A DNA stretch of 10,525 nucleotides, taken from the NCBI GenBank assembly GCA_964012875.1, contig CAXGUU010000106.1, forward strand, positions 1 through 10,525, written 5' to 3'. Below the pieces are notes generated by a model. The model did no database searches. It worked only from the letters and a program-made list of their open reading frames with translations, and was not told the origin of the DNA. Source of the DNA: CAXGUU01 sp964012875 (GTDB lineage: Bacteria > Pseudomonadota > Gammaproteobacteria > Ga0077536). A program made the translations under genes and the position numbers. Shown here piece after piece: positions 1 through 5,964 of this stretch; the stretch's first letter is position 1; every line of letters starts with the position of its first letter.

Positions 1-150
1 CGATGAAACGTTTTTCGTAATTCCTGAAAATTATTTCCGTTTGTGCCTGCGACCGCTGACCCCCAGTTTAAAAACGCTTTATGTTTTGCGCGCCTCGACA
101 CCATTGGTTTGATAATACGCCGCGGGCGGGGAGGGCAAAGCGCTGCGCGA
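1..150. other. Region downstream of the ferredoxin gene, no gene recognised
   Basis: The first 80 or so bases are AT-richer than the rest of the window and look intergenic. A minus-strand frame is open from an ATG at 103-105 to the left edge (about 34 codons), but I recognise no family in it. No convincing stem followed by a T-run is visible downstream of the ferredoxin stop on the minus strand. I see no supported feature here. Confidence 0.5.
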
Positions 151-480
151 CTACCCGCGTTCGTCGACGAACGCCTTTCGCGGACGCCACGGGCCTAAGG
201 GTTCGAGCACTACGTCGCTGGCCGGGCCAACCGCGCACAGCAGCACGCAGCCATCCGCACGATCGGCCGGATCCGCCACTGCATTTTTCGAAGCCCGGCG
301 CAGGCTCTTCACGTGACCGGAGATCAGGCGAGCGCGGCAGATTGCGCAACGTCCCTGCAGACAACCCGTTGTGAGTACCAAGCCTGCGTCGTAGGCCGAG
401 CGGAAGAGCGGGCGGTTTGCAGGTGCGTCGAAGTGAACTACCTCGCCGGCCCCATTTATTAGGCTGACTGCGTACTGCAT
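151..480 (-). CDS. Plant-type [2Fe-2S] ferredoxin
   Basis: Small electron-transfer protein of 109 residues, expected to be cytoplasmic and to pass single electrons from a reductase to an oxygenase or similar enzyme. The cluster motif is clear: Cys40-x4-Cys45-x2-Cys48, then Cys82 in the context LLCAVGPASDV, which is the standard spacing of the plant/adrenodoxin-like fold. The length fits a free-standing ferredoxin with no reductase domain fused. It starts at an ATG 16 bases after the stop of the GST gene on the same strand, so the two are probably co-transcribed; no strong ribosome binding site is visible. Its electron donor and acceptor are not in the window. The truncated maleylacetate reductase further upstream suggests it once served an aromatic catabolic operon (inference). 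The family call is firm; the partner is unknown. Confidence 0.87.
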   Translation of the reverse strand: MQYAVSLINGAGEVVHFDAPANRPLFRSAYDAGLVLTTGCLQGRCAICRARLISGHVKSLRRASKNAVADPADRADGCVLLCAVGPASDVVLEPLGPWRPRKAFVDERG

Positions 481-496
481 GGTTGCCGTTATCCCG

Positions 497-1135
497 CTAG
501 CCCTGGCCCGGGTCGGGAATGGCGGCGTCGTTGGGGATCACAAAGCCAGCCTGCACCGCGGGGCGCGCAGCAATCTCGCGATACCAACGCAGGGCATTCG
601 GGTAGGCGGAGAATTCAACGCCCTGCCATTCATAGCGTGCGATCCAGGGCCAGGTGGCGATGTCGGCAACGGTGTAGGTGTCGCCGGCGAGGTAGGTGTG
701 GTTTTTGAGGCGCTCGTCGAGGACGCCATAGAGGCGCGCAGCTTCACTACTGTAACGCGCCCTGGCGTATTCCGATTTGTCCGGATTGAAATGGACGAAA
801 TGATGGGCCTGCCCGAGCATCGGGCCGGCGCCGGCCATCTGCCACATCAGCCATTCGATCGTACGCCATCGGGTCGGTTCGTCTTCGGGTAGAAATTGTC
901 CGTACTTGGTCGCGAGGTAAAGCAGGATAGCGCCCGATTCCATCATCGTCGTGCCATTTTCATTGTCGACGATGGCCGGAATCTTGTTGTTGGGGCTGAT
1001 GCGCAGAAAATTCGGATCGAACTGCTCGTTTTCAAGGATGTTGATCGGATACACCTGGTAGGGCAGGCCGAGCTCTTCGAGCATGATGGAAACCTTGCGG
1101 CCATTCGGGGTTGACCAGGTGTAGAGATCAATCAC
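497..1135 (-). CDS. yfcG: Nu-class glutathione S-transferase, YfcG-like disulfide oxidoreductase
   Basis: Soluble 212-residue protein with an N-terminal thioredoxin fold and a helical C-terminal domain. The start MIDLY, the STPNG motif (Thr9, Asn11), the SPNNKIPAIVD stretch with the cis-proline (Pro53), the glutathione-binding ESGAI (Glu66-Ser67) and the GPMLGQAHHF motif are all features of E. coli YfcG/YghU. In that family two glutathione molecules are bound and the protein works as a glutathione-dependent disulfide reductase rather than a classic conjugating transferase. The start codon is GTG, supported by a GGAGAA ribosome binding site. It lies 16 bases upstream of the ferredoxin and 81 bases downstream of the stop of a truncated maleylacetate reductase, all on the minus strand, suggesting one former operon. 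It is intact. The family call is strong; the symbol is by similarity and the physiological substrate is unknown. Confidence 0.9.
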   Translation of the reverse strand: MIDLYTWSTPNGRKVSIMLEELGLPYQVYPINILENEQFDPNFLRISPNNKIPAIVDNENGTTMMESGAILLYLATKYGQFLPEDEPTRWRTIEWLMWQMAGAGPMLGQAHHFVHFNPDKSEYARARYSSEAARLYGVLDERLKNHTYLAGDTYTVADIATWPWIARYEWQGVEFSAYPNALRWYREIAARPAVQAGFVIPNDAAIPDPGQG

Positions 1136-1140
1136 GCAGT

Positions 1141-1146
1141 TTCTCC
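1141..1146 (-). promoter_or_regulatory. Ribosome binding site of the YfcG-like GST
   Basis: On the minus strand this reads GGAGAA, five bases before the GTG at 1133-1135. It decides in favour of the non-ATG start, which also gives the conserved MIDLY amino terminus of the family. Confidence 0.7.
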
Positions 1147-1216
1147 GGGAATCGCGTCACGCGTTCATGGTAGGCAAGTTGGCGACGGTTCGCTATCAGT
1201 TCGGCTGACCGAAAGC

Positions 1217-1383
1217 TCAGCCCGCGGGGCGCGTTCCAGCGAGAGCCTGCTCGAGTAATGCCATGATCGCCGTTTCTGCAATTGCCCTGGGTTTTGCGGC
1301 GGCTGCTCGAGCACGATGCTGACGATGCGGTCGAGATCGCCCGCTCCAATGCCAATGTGGTGAAGGGAAGTTGGGAGTCCAAG
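1217..1383 (-). pseudogene. C-terminal stub of maleylacetate reductase / iron-containing alcohol dehydrogenase, frameshifted
   Basis: Only about the last 54 residues of the family survive. Read from 1383 downward, the minus strand gives LGLPTSLHHIGIG, then GDLDRIVSIVLEQPPQN. After a one-base loss near 1289-1290 it continues in another frame as RAIAETAIMALLEQALAG and ends at the TGA at 1217-1219. In maleylacetate reductases and related Fe-ADHs the C-terminus follows this pattern: L-G-x-P-T-S-L, then a D-L-D-R-like helix, N-P-R, and a final helix with LLxxAxxG. Maleylacetate reductase makes 3-oxoadipate from maleylacetate using NAD(P)H, downstream of hydroquinone and chlorocatechol ring cleavage. 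The neighbouring ring-cleaving dioxygenase favours maleylacetate reductase over other Fe-ADHs (inference). The metal- and nucleotide-binding parts are gone, so it cannot be functional. The upstream edge abuts the dioxygenase remnant on the opposite strand. Confidence 0.68.
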
Positions 1384-2291
1384 CCCGGTGGGGCGCAGGA
1401 AGACTACGATTTCCGCACTAAGGTCCTTGGTTTCAAAAACGTCAAAAAGACAGCCTTCTACGACGGGCCGAAGCCGAACTATCACTTCTATTACGGCAAC
1501 GATACAGGCGAAGAAAGTTCGCTGGTGACGACATTTCCGGTTGCACACGTCGGCGTCAAAGGTGGCAAGGGCTCGGGTCAGGTCGGTTACGTCAGTCTCT
1601 CAATACCCGAGGGGCGCTCGAGTATTGGCGCCGACATCTGACCCCGCACGGTTTCGAGGTCACCGATAAAGAACGCTTTGGTGAGCAGTATCTCGATTTT
1701 CAGCATCCGTGCGGTGCCGATTATTCACTAGTCGCGGTGGCTGACGATTAGCGTACGCCGCACACCAAGGGACCGGTACCTGCCGACATGATGATTCAAG
1801 GCACGCATTTTATTGGTGCCTCCACCCGCGACATGAAGATGATGGATGAATTCCTGCAGCTCGGCTAGGGCGACAAGCGAACGGCGGATCAATCCGGTCG
1901 GGTGCGCTACGAACTCGGCGAGGGTGGTAGCGGTGCGCTGATCGATTTTGACATCGAGCCCGATCGAAAACCGGGTAGCTGGACTGTCGGTGAAGGCACT
2001 ATTCACCACATGGCTTTGCAAATCGGCAACCATGAGCAGCAGGACCAGCTCAAGTTTCACCTGGAAGGGATGGGTTACACCGACGTTTCCGATGTTAAAG
2101 ATCGCGACTACTTCGATTCAATTTATGTGCGAACGCCGTCCGGCGCGCAGTATGAGGCAACAGTTTCGCATGACGACGGCTTTTGTGCGGATGGAGCGCC
2201 CGAAGAAATCGGCACGAAAGTCAGGCTGGCACCGCAGCTCAAAGTGAGTAAAGAAGAAATGATGGCGGAGCTCGGTTACCTCAAAGACTGA
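1384..2291 (+). pseudogene. VOC-family extradiol ring-cleaving dioxygenase (LinE/PcpA-like), 5'-truncated with frameshift and stops
   Basis: Intact relatives of about 310-320 residues are Fe(II) enzymes that open hydroquinone-type rings. Recognisable blocks are PGGAQEDYDFRTKVLGF and YHFYYGNDTGEESSLVTTFP in the first frame. After a one-base loss at about 1613-1616 they continue as LEYWRRHLTPHGFEVTD and HPCGADYSL in another frame. TAG codons interrupt that frame at 1749-1751 and 1866-1868. The C-terminal half is undamaged: the iron-ligand histidine lies in GTIHHMAL (codons at 2004-2009) and the ligand glutamate in QYEATV (2154-2156). The first ligand, expected in a G-[IL]-H-H segment just before PGGAQED, is absent, because the sequence there (KGSWES) is antisense of the reductase stub. 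A GTG at 1357 gives an in-frame start but no family N-terminus. The gene is clearly non-functional as annotated. The subfamily (hydroquinone versus other ring substrate) is inference. Confidence 0.85.
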
Positions 2292-2318
2292 TCGGGCCTA
2301 CAAGCGCGCAGTGCTGAG

Positions 2319-2342
2319 GCGGTCGCTATCGCCGATAACCGC
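2319..2342. terminator. Possible bidirectional hairpin between convergent genes
   Basis: GCGGT at 2319-2323 pairs with ACCGC at 2338-2342, and inside it TATC pairs with GATA around a GCC loop, with a three-base bulge (CGC). It sits in the 113-bp spacer between the convergent dioxygenase remnant and the isomerase gene. No T-run follows on either strand, so an intrinsic terminator is only a weak possibility. Confidence 0.25.
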
Positions 2343-2404
2343 GTGCGATTGCACGGTCGATTCATGCGACGTTGATATTCGCGCACTGGAATGATTCGTT
2401 GACT

Positions 2405-2992
2405 CTAGCGTTTCAGTCCGAGGTCGTCCAGATGCTCCAGCAGGAAATCGAGGCGATCATTACCCCAGAAGATCTCTTCACCGATGACGAACGTTGGTAC
2501 GCCAATGACGCCCAGCGATTTTGCTTCGTCCCAGTTCGCCCGCAGTCGCTGGTCGTAGGCCTCGTTTGCGAGGCCTGCATCGACGGCCGCATTTGAAATG
2601 CCGAGAGGTTCGGCCACAGCGCGCAAAACGGCGGCTTCGCCGATGTCTTGACCTTCAGCCCATTCCGCCCACATCACTGCCTTGACGTAAGCAGGCAGGC
2701 AGCCGTTGTCTTCCGCGACAAAGGCCAGCTTAGCCGCCGGCGTGGGGTCGGTGGTGATCGGCGGCGGGTTGAAAGGAATCGACAATCGTTTGCACCAGCG
2801 CGACACATCCTGGCGGGTTAGCGGTACTTTGACTTTGGCACGATCGGGCGGTGAGCGTCCGTCCCAGCCCCCCAGCGAGCGCCATTTGATGTCGGCTTTA
2901 TACGATTCGAACTGCTCGAACAGGCTACGCGACACCAGGTAACAATAGGGGCTTCGGAAGTTGAAGAAAATTTTGACGCTGTGTTCAGCCAT
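2405..2992 (-). CDS. 2-hydroxychromene-2-carboxylate isomerase family protein (DsbA fold, kappa-GST-like)
   Basis: A 195-residue cytoplasmic protein. In the naphthalene pathway this family (NahD) uses glutathione to isomerise 2-hydroxychromene-2-carboxylate to trans-o-hydroxybenzylidenepyruvate; many homologues have unknown substrates. The N-terminal FFNFRSPYCYLV carries the active-site serine (Ser14). The all-helical insertion follows, and the thioredoxin-fold C-terminus has GVIGVPTFVIGEEIFWGNDR with the cis-proline loop and the conserved W-G-x-D-R that closes the family. The ATG at 2990-2992 was chosen because it gives MAEHSVKIFFNFRSP, the normal family length; upstream in-frame sequence to 3184 overlaps the divergent ThDP enzyme gene. 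It is transcribed away from that gene and converges on the dead dioxygenase. It is intact. Isomerase activity on a naphthalene intermediate is not proven: no other naphthalene genes are seen here. Confidence 0.85.
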   Translation of the reverse strand: MAEHSVKIFFNFRSPYCYLVSRSLFEQFESYKADIKWRSLGGWDGRSPPDRAKVKVPLTRQDVSRWCKRLSIPFNPPPITTDPTPAAKLAFVAEDNGCLPAYVKAVMWAEWAEGQDIGEAAVLRAVAEPLGISNAAVDAGLANEAYDQRLRANWDEAKSLGVIGVPTFVIGEEIFWGNDRLDFLLEHLDDLGLKR

Positions 2993-3106
2993 GTAGGGCC
3001 CCCACTGAATTCGGACCGGCAATTCTATGCCAAAGTACTGCGGGGCCGCCCACCGATATACTGCAGCCGGTATGCTCTGACTGACGAACGGGCAGACCAA
3101 CGTACA
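2993..3106. promoter_or_regulatory. Divergent promoter region between isomerase and ThDP enzyme
   Basis: This 114-bp spacer must hold the start signals for both divergent genes. Candidate -10 boxes are TATACT at 3057-3062 for the plus strand (44 bases before the ATG) and TAGAAT on the minus strand at 3022-3027 (30 bases before the isomerase ATG). I find no good TTGACA-like -35 element at the proper distance from either, so activator dependence or misassignment is possible. Confidence 0.35.
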
Positions 3107-4732
3107 ATGACACAAACAGAAACTATTACTGCTACCGGTGGCGAAGCCATCGCGACTGTCATCGCGAAGGCCGGCGTCGAGCACGTGTTCTGCGTGCCTG
3201 GTGAAAGTTATTTGCCCGTGCTGGATGCACTATACGATCGCAGTGATCGCGTGCGCGTCATTTCATGCCGACACGAATCCGGCGCAGCGTTCATGGCCTG
3301 CGCCAACGCGCGCTTGCGGGGTCGCGCCGGGGTGTGCCTAGTGACCCGCGGACCCGGCGCGACCAATGCTGCGATTGCACTGCATGTCGCGCAGCAGGCC
3401 TCGATACCGCTCGTGGTATTGGTCGGCCAGGTTGAACGCGAGTTCCTCGGACGCGAGTCGTTTCAGGAAGTCGACTACGCGTCGTTGTTCTCTACAATGG
3501 TTAAAGACGTGTGTCAGGTCGAGGACGAGAATGCGCTGGCGGGCGCGATGTCGCGCGCCTTCAAGATCGCCGAGGGCGGGCGGCAGGGTCCGGTGGTGGT
3601 TGCCTGTCCTGAAGATGTTCTTGGCGCGAGTGCTTCGTCCGCGAGGGCGGTTTATGAAAAGCCGCAACGGCTTCAGCCAACGCCGGACGAGACCGGCGCG
3701 GTGCTGGCCCGACTGCGAGCGAGCGAGCGTCCGCTGATCATCGTCGGTGGCGGCGACTGGCGCGACGAAGAATGCGCGGCGCTGGAGCGTTTCGCCAACC
3801 GGCATGGAATTCCAGTGGCGACTGCTTTCCGGCGCCATGATCTGTTCGACAACCGCCATCGGTGTTTCGCCGGCGTGTTGGGCTTGGGCACGCCCGACGC
3901 TGTGTGGTCAAGGGTCGAAACCGCTGATTGTGTATTAGTGCTGGGGGCAAGACTGGATGAACCGACAACCCGGGCCTATCAGCTGTTCAGAAACGGACTC
4001 GCACCCAGTCTGATACACGTTTACCCCGATAGCGACACGATTGGACTCAATTACGAGGTCGATCTGAGTGTGGTCGCACACGCCGGGGCAACCGCGGACG
4101 CGCTGGCAAGTTCGAGCGAACCGGAGTGGACCACAGCCGGCCCCTGGTGCGAGTCCCTGGCTGCAGGCTGGCGGGATTTGCCGCCGCCCGATTCAAATGC
4201 CGGGGGCATAGATTTAGCCGCAGTGATGACCCGCATTAATGCGCGCCTGCCCGAAGACACAATCGTCACCGGCGACGCCGGCAACTTTTCGATTTGGCCA
4301 CAGCGATGTCGGGCTTATGCGCGTCCCGGCCGTCTACTGGCGCCGATTAATGGCGCCATGGGGTTTGGCGTCCCGGCCGCTGTCGGTGCTGCGCTGACCG
4401 AGCCGGCACGACGGGTCGTCGGATGTGTTGGAGACGGTGGCATGCTCATGACCGGAAATGAACTGGCGACGGCCGTTCAGTATGGTGCCAGTCCGCTCAT
4501 CATCGTGTTCAATAACGACCGCTACGGCACGATCGAAATGCACCAGGCTCGCCTTTACCCGGGGCGTAATATTGGGACCACGCTCCATAATCCTGATTTC
4601 GCGATGTACGCCCGTTCATTCGGCTTGTTCGGCGCCAGGGTCGCCACGGCTGATGACTTCGAGAGCGCGCTGGATGACGCGCTGGCTTTTGACGGTCCGG
4701 CACTTCTGGAACTTGAAGTCACCGGTTATTGA
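3107..4732 (+). CDS. Thiamine diphosphate-binding enzyme, acetolactate synthase large-subunit-like
   Basis: A 541-residue protein with the three-domain layout of ThDP decarboxylases and synthases. The pyrimidine-binding domain (about 1-170) has the catalytic glutamate Glu57 in CRHESGAAFMA and the RGPGATN loop. The central domain spans about 185-330. The diphosphate-binding domain has the metal motif GDG (442-444) followed by NND at 469-471. The family condenses or decarboxylates 2-keto acids; true acetolactate synthase needs a small subunit, and no ilvN, ilvC or ilvD is nearby, so a branched-chain biosynthetic role is unlikely. The start ATG at 3107 gives a normal-length protein (MTQTETITATGG); the frame remains open to 2981 but that part is the divergent promoter and isomerase start. 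Neighbours suggest a catabolic 2-keto acid substrate (inference). Alternatives are benzoylformate decarboxylase-like, sulfoacetaldehyde acetyltransferase-like or oxalyl-CoA decarboxylase-like enzymes; I cannot choose from motifs. Confidence 0.88.
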   Translation: MTQTETITATGGEAIATVIAKAGVEHVFCVPGESYLPVLDALYDRSDRVRVISCRHESGAAFMACANARLRGRAGVCLVTRGPGATNAAIALHVAQQASIPLVVLVGQVEREFLGRESFQEVDYASLFSTMVKDVCQVEDENALAGAMSRAFKIAEGGRQGPVVVACPEDVLGASASSARAVYEKPQRLQPTPDETGAVLARLRASERPLIIVGGGDWRDEECAALERFANRHGIPVATAFRRHDLFDNRHRCFAGVLGLGTPDAVWSRVETADCVLVLGARLDEPTTRAYQLFRNGLAPSLIHVYPDSDTIGLNYEVDLSVVAHAGATADALASSSEPEWTTAGPWCESLAAGWRDLPPPDSNAGGIDLAAVMTRINARLPEDTIVTGDAGNFSIWPQRCRAYARPGRLLAPINGAMGFGVPAAVGAALTEPARRVVGCVGDGGMLMTGNELATAVQYGASPLIIVFNNDRYGTIEMHQARLYPGRNIGTTLHNPDFAMYARSFGLFGARVATADDFESALDDALAFDGPALLELEVTGY

Positions 4733-4781
4733 ACGTGACGCACAAACCGCGACCGAAGACCCAGCTTATCGGACAAATGAT

Positions 4782-5149
4782 TTGAATCTCAGTTATTTCA
4801 CTATGCCGTTACACCCGCCGGGGCGGGACTACCGGCAGACTTTGGCTGAAGATCGCGACACCATTCTGCTCGCCGAAACACTGGGTTTCGCCGAGGCGTT
4901 CGTCGGCGAGCATGTGACTGATACGGCCGAGACCATCACCTCGTCACTGATGTTCCTTGCCAGTCTTGCGCCCCTGACATCGAAAATCCAACTCGGCAGT
5001 GGCACGGTCAACTTACCAAATACCCACCCTGCTGCGGTCGCGGCGCAGGTAGCCATGCTCGACCATCTGCTCGACGGTCTATGCAACTGATGGCCGAAGA
5101 AGTGATGCCAGCCGTCAACCACGCATTGAATCGGGACAAACATTCATGA
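4782..5149 (+). pseudogene. Luciferase-like (LLM class) flavin-dependent monooxygenase with a large internal deletion
   Basis: The first part, from a probable TTG start at 4782, reads NLSYFTMPLHPPGRDY, then AETLGFAEAFVGEH and IQLGSGTVNLPNTHPAAVAA, ending AMLDHLLDG. This is the typical N-terminal third (about 98 residues) of a bacterial luciferase-type TIM barrel that uses reduced flavin and O2. At about 5077-5082 the frame breaks (LCN, then TGA at 5088-5090). In another frame, MQLMAEEVMPAVNHAL follows to a TGA at 5147-5149, which resembles the extreme C-terminus of the same family. Roughly 200 or more central residues are missing. ATG at 4803 is an alternative start. The last stop overlaps the pcaD start as ATGA, the usual sign of translational coupling, so the original gene was the pcaD upstream partner. 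A catalytically complete barrel cannot form. Confidence 0.85.
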
Positions 5150-5937
5150 CGACACTAAAAACCCCGCAGGTCACCCTGAACTACAAACTCGAAGGCGCGG
5201 CGGGCGCGCCGGTACTGATTTTCTCGAACTCTCTGGGTGCAAGCCTTGAAATGTGGGCGGGGCAGGCTGCGCATTTCTCGGATCGCTTTCGGATTCTGCG
5301 GTACGACCAACGCGGACATGGCGGTACAGAAGTGGTGACAAGCGCCTTTACATTTGACGATCTGGCCGATGATGTTGTTGCATTGATGGACGGATTGTCG
5401 ATCGACAAAGCGCATTTTGTCGGACTTTCTATGGGAGGCATGACCGCGCTCAGTCTGGGCATACGGCACCCCGGGCGCTTTCACAGCCTGACGCCCTGTA
5501 ACTGCGTCGCCGGATTCTCTGATGAAGCCCGCGCGGTTTGGAATGAACGCATCACGGCAGTCGAGGATGGAGGGTTGGAGGCCGTCCTGGACGGCACGAT
5601 CGCGCGCTGGTTCACCGAACCCATGATCGAGCGCGAACCCGAAAGGGTGGCCGCAGTCCGGGCGATGGTTGCCGCGACACCGGTACCGGGTTACCTGGCT
5701 TGTTGTCGTGCGCTTAAGACGCTCGACTATGCTGAGCGTGTTGGCGAAATCACCTTACCCGCGCTTTTTATCGCCGGTATGCATGACTTCGGCACGCCGG
5801 CCGCGGCGATGCGTGAGATGCACGCAAGCGTTTCACGATCGCACTACGTGGAACTTGACGCCGCACACGTCTCGAATCTTGAACGTCCGGCGGAATTTAA
5901 CCAGGCGCTGGCCGGGTTTTTGGATTCTCTGACGTGA
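5146..5937 (+). CDS. pcaD: 3-oxoadipate enol-lactonase
   Basis: A cytoplasmic alpha/beta hydrolase of 263 residues that hydrolyses 3-oxoadipate enol-lactone to 3-oxoadipate, the convergence point of the protocatechuate and catechol branches. The oxyanion strand segment FSNSLGASLEMW is characteristic of PcaD, followed by YDQRGHGGT. The nucleophile is Ser95 in GLSMGG, the acid is probably Asp214 in AGMHDFGTP, and His241 lies in DAAHVSNLE. Length and motifs are complete. The start codon overlaps the stop of the preceding monooxygenase remnant (ATGA at 5146-5149), implying past coupled translation; a weak GGGA lies upstream. No pcaB, pcaC or pcaIJ is seen in the window. Other esterases of this fold remain possible, but the combination of the NSLG and HVSNLE segments supports the lactonase call. 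Confidence 0.85.
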   Translation: MTTLKTPQVTLNYKLEGAAGAPVLIFSNSLGASLEMWAGQAAHFSDRFRILRYDQRGHGGTEVVTSAFTFDDLADDVVALMDGLSIDKAHFVGLSMGGMTALSLGIRHPGRFHSLTPCNCVAGFSDEARAVWNERITAVEDGGLEAVLDGTIARWFTEPMIEREPERVAAVRAMVAATPVPGYLACCRALKTLDYAERVGEITLPALFIAGMHDFGTPAAAMREMHASVSRSHYVELDAAHVSNLERPAEFNQALAGFLDSLT

Positions 5938-5964
5938 ACAGGCCCGCTACCCCCTCCGGTCGCC

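Noticed and set aside
1..105. Minus-strand open frame from an ATG at 103-105 to the left edge
   Set aside because: About 34 codons, no recognisable family, and too short to judge without more sequence.
479..892. Plus-strand open frame of 137 codons opposite the YfcG-like GST
   Set aside because: Antisense of a strongly conserved GST; composition is that of a shadow frame.
1165..1548. A 127-codon minus-strand open frame across the start of the dioxygenase remnant, taken as one gene
   Set aside because: Only its part between about 1290 and 1383 resembles a family (Fe-ADH C-terminus). Upstream of 1383 it is antisense of dioxygenase sequence, and below 1290 the homology moves to another frame.
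1749..1868. In-frame TAG codons in the dioxygenase as evidence for amber recoding (readthrough or suppressor tRNA)
   Set aside because: TAG also ends the intact ferredoxin, YfcG-like GST and isomerase genes in this window, and the dioxygenase additionally has a frameshift and a lost 5' end, so simple decay explains it.
3338..3859. Minus-strand open frame of 173 codons opposite the ThDP enzyme
   Set aside because: Shadow of a conserved coding sequence with no recognisable motif or start signal.
1384..5149. Mobile element or integron as the cause of the gene breaks
   Set aside because: I found no transposase, integrase, terminal inverted repeats or target duplications at the broken ends.
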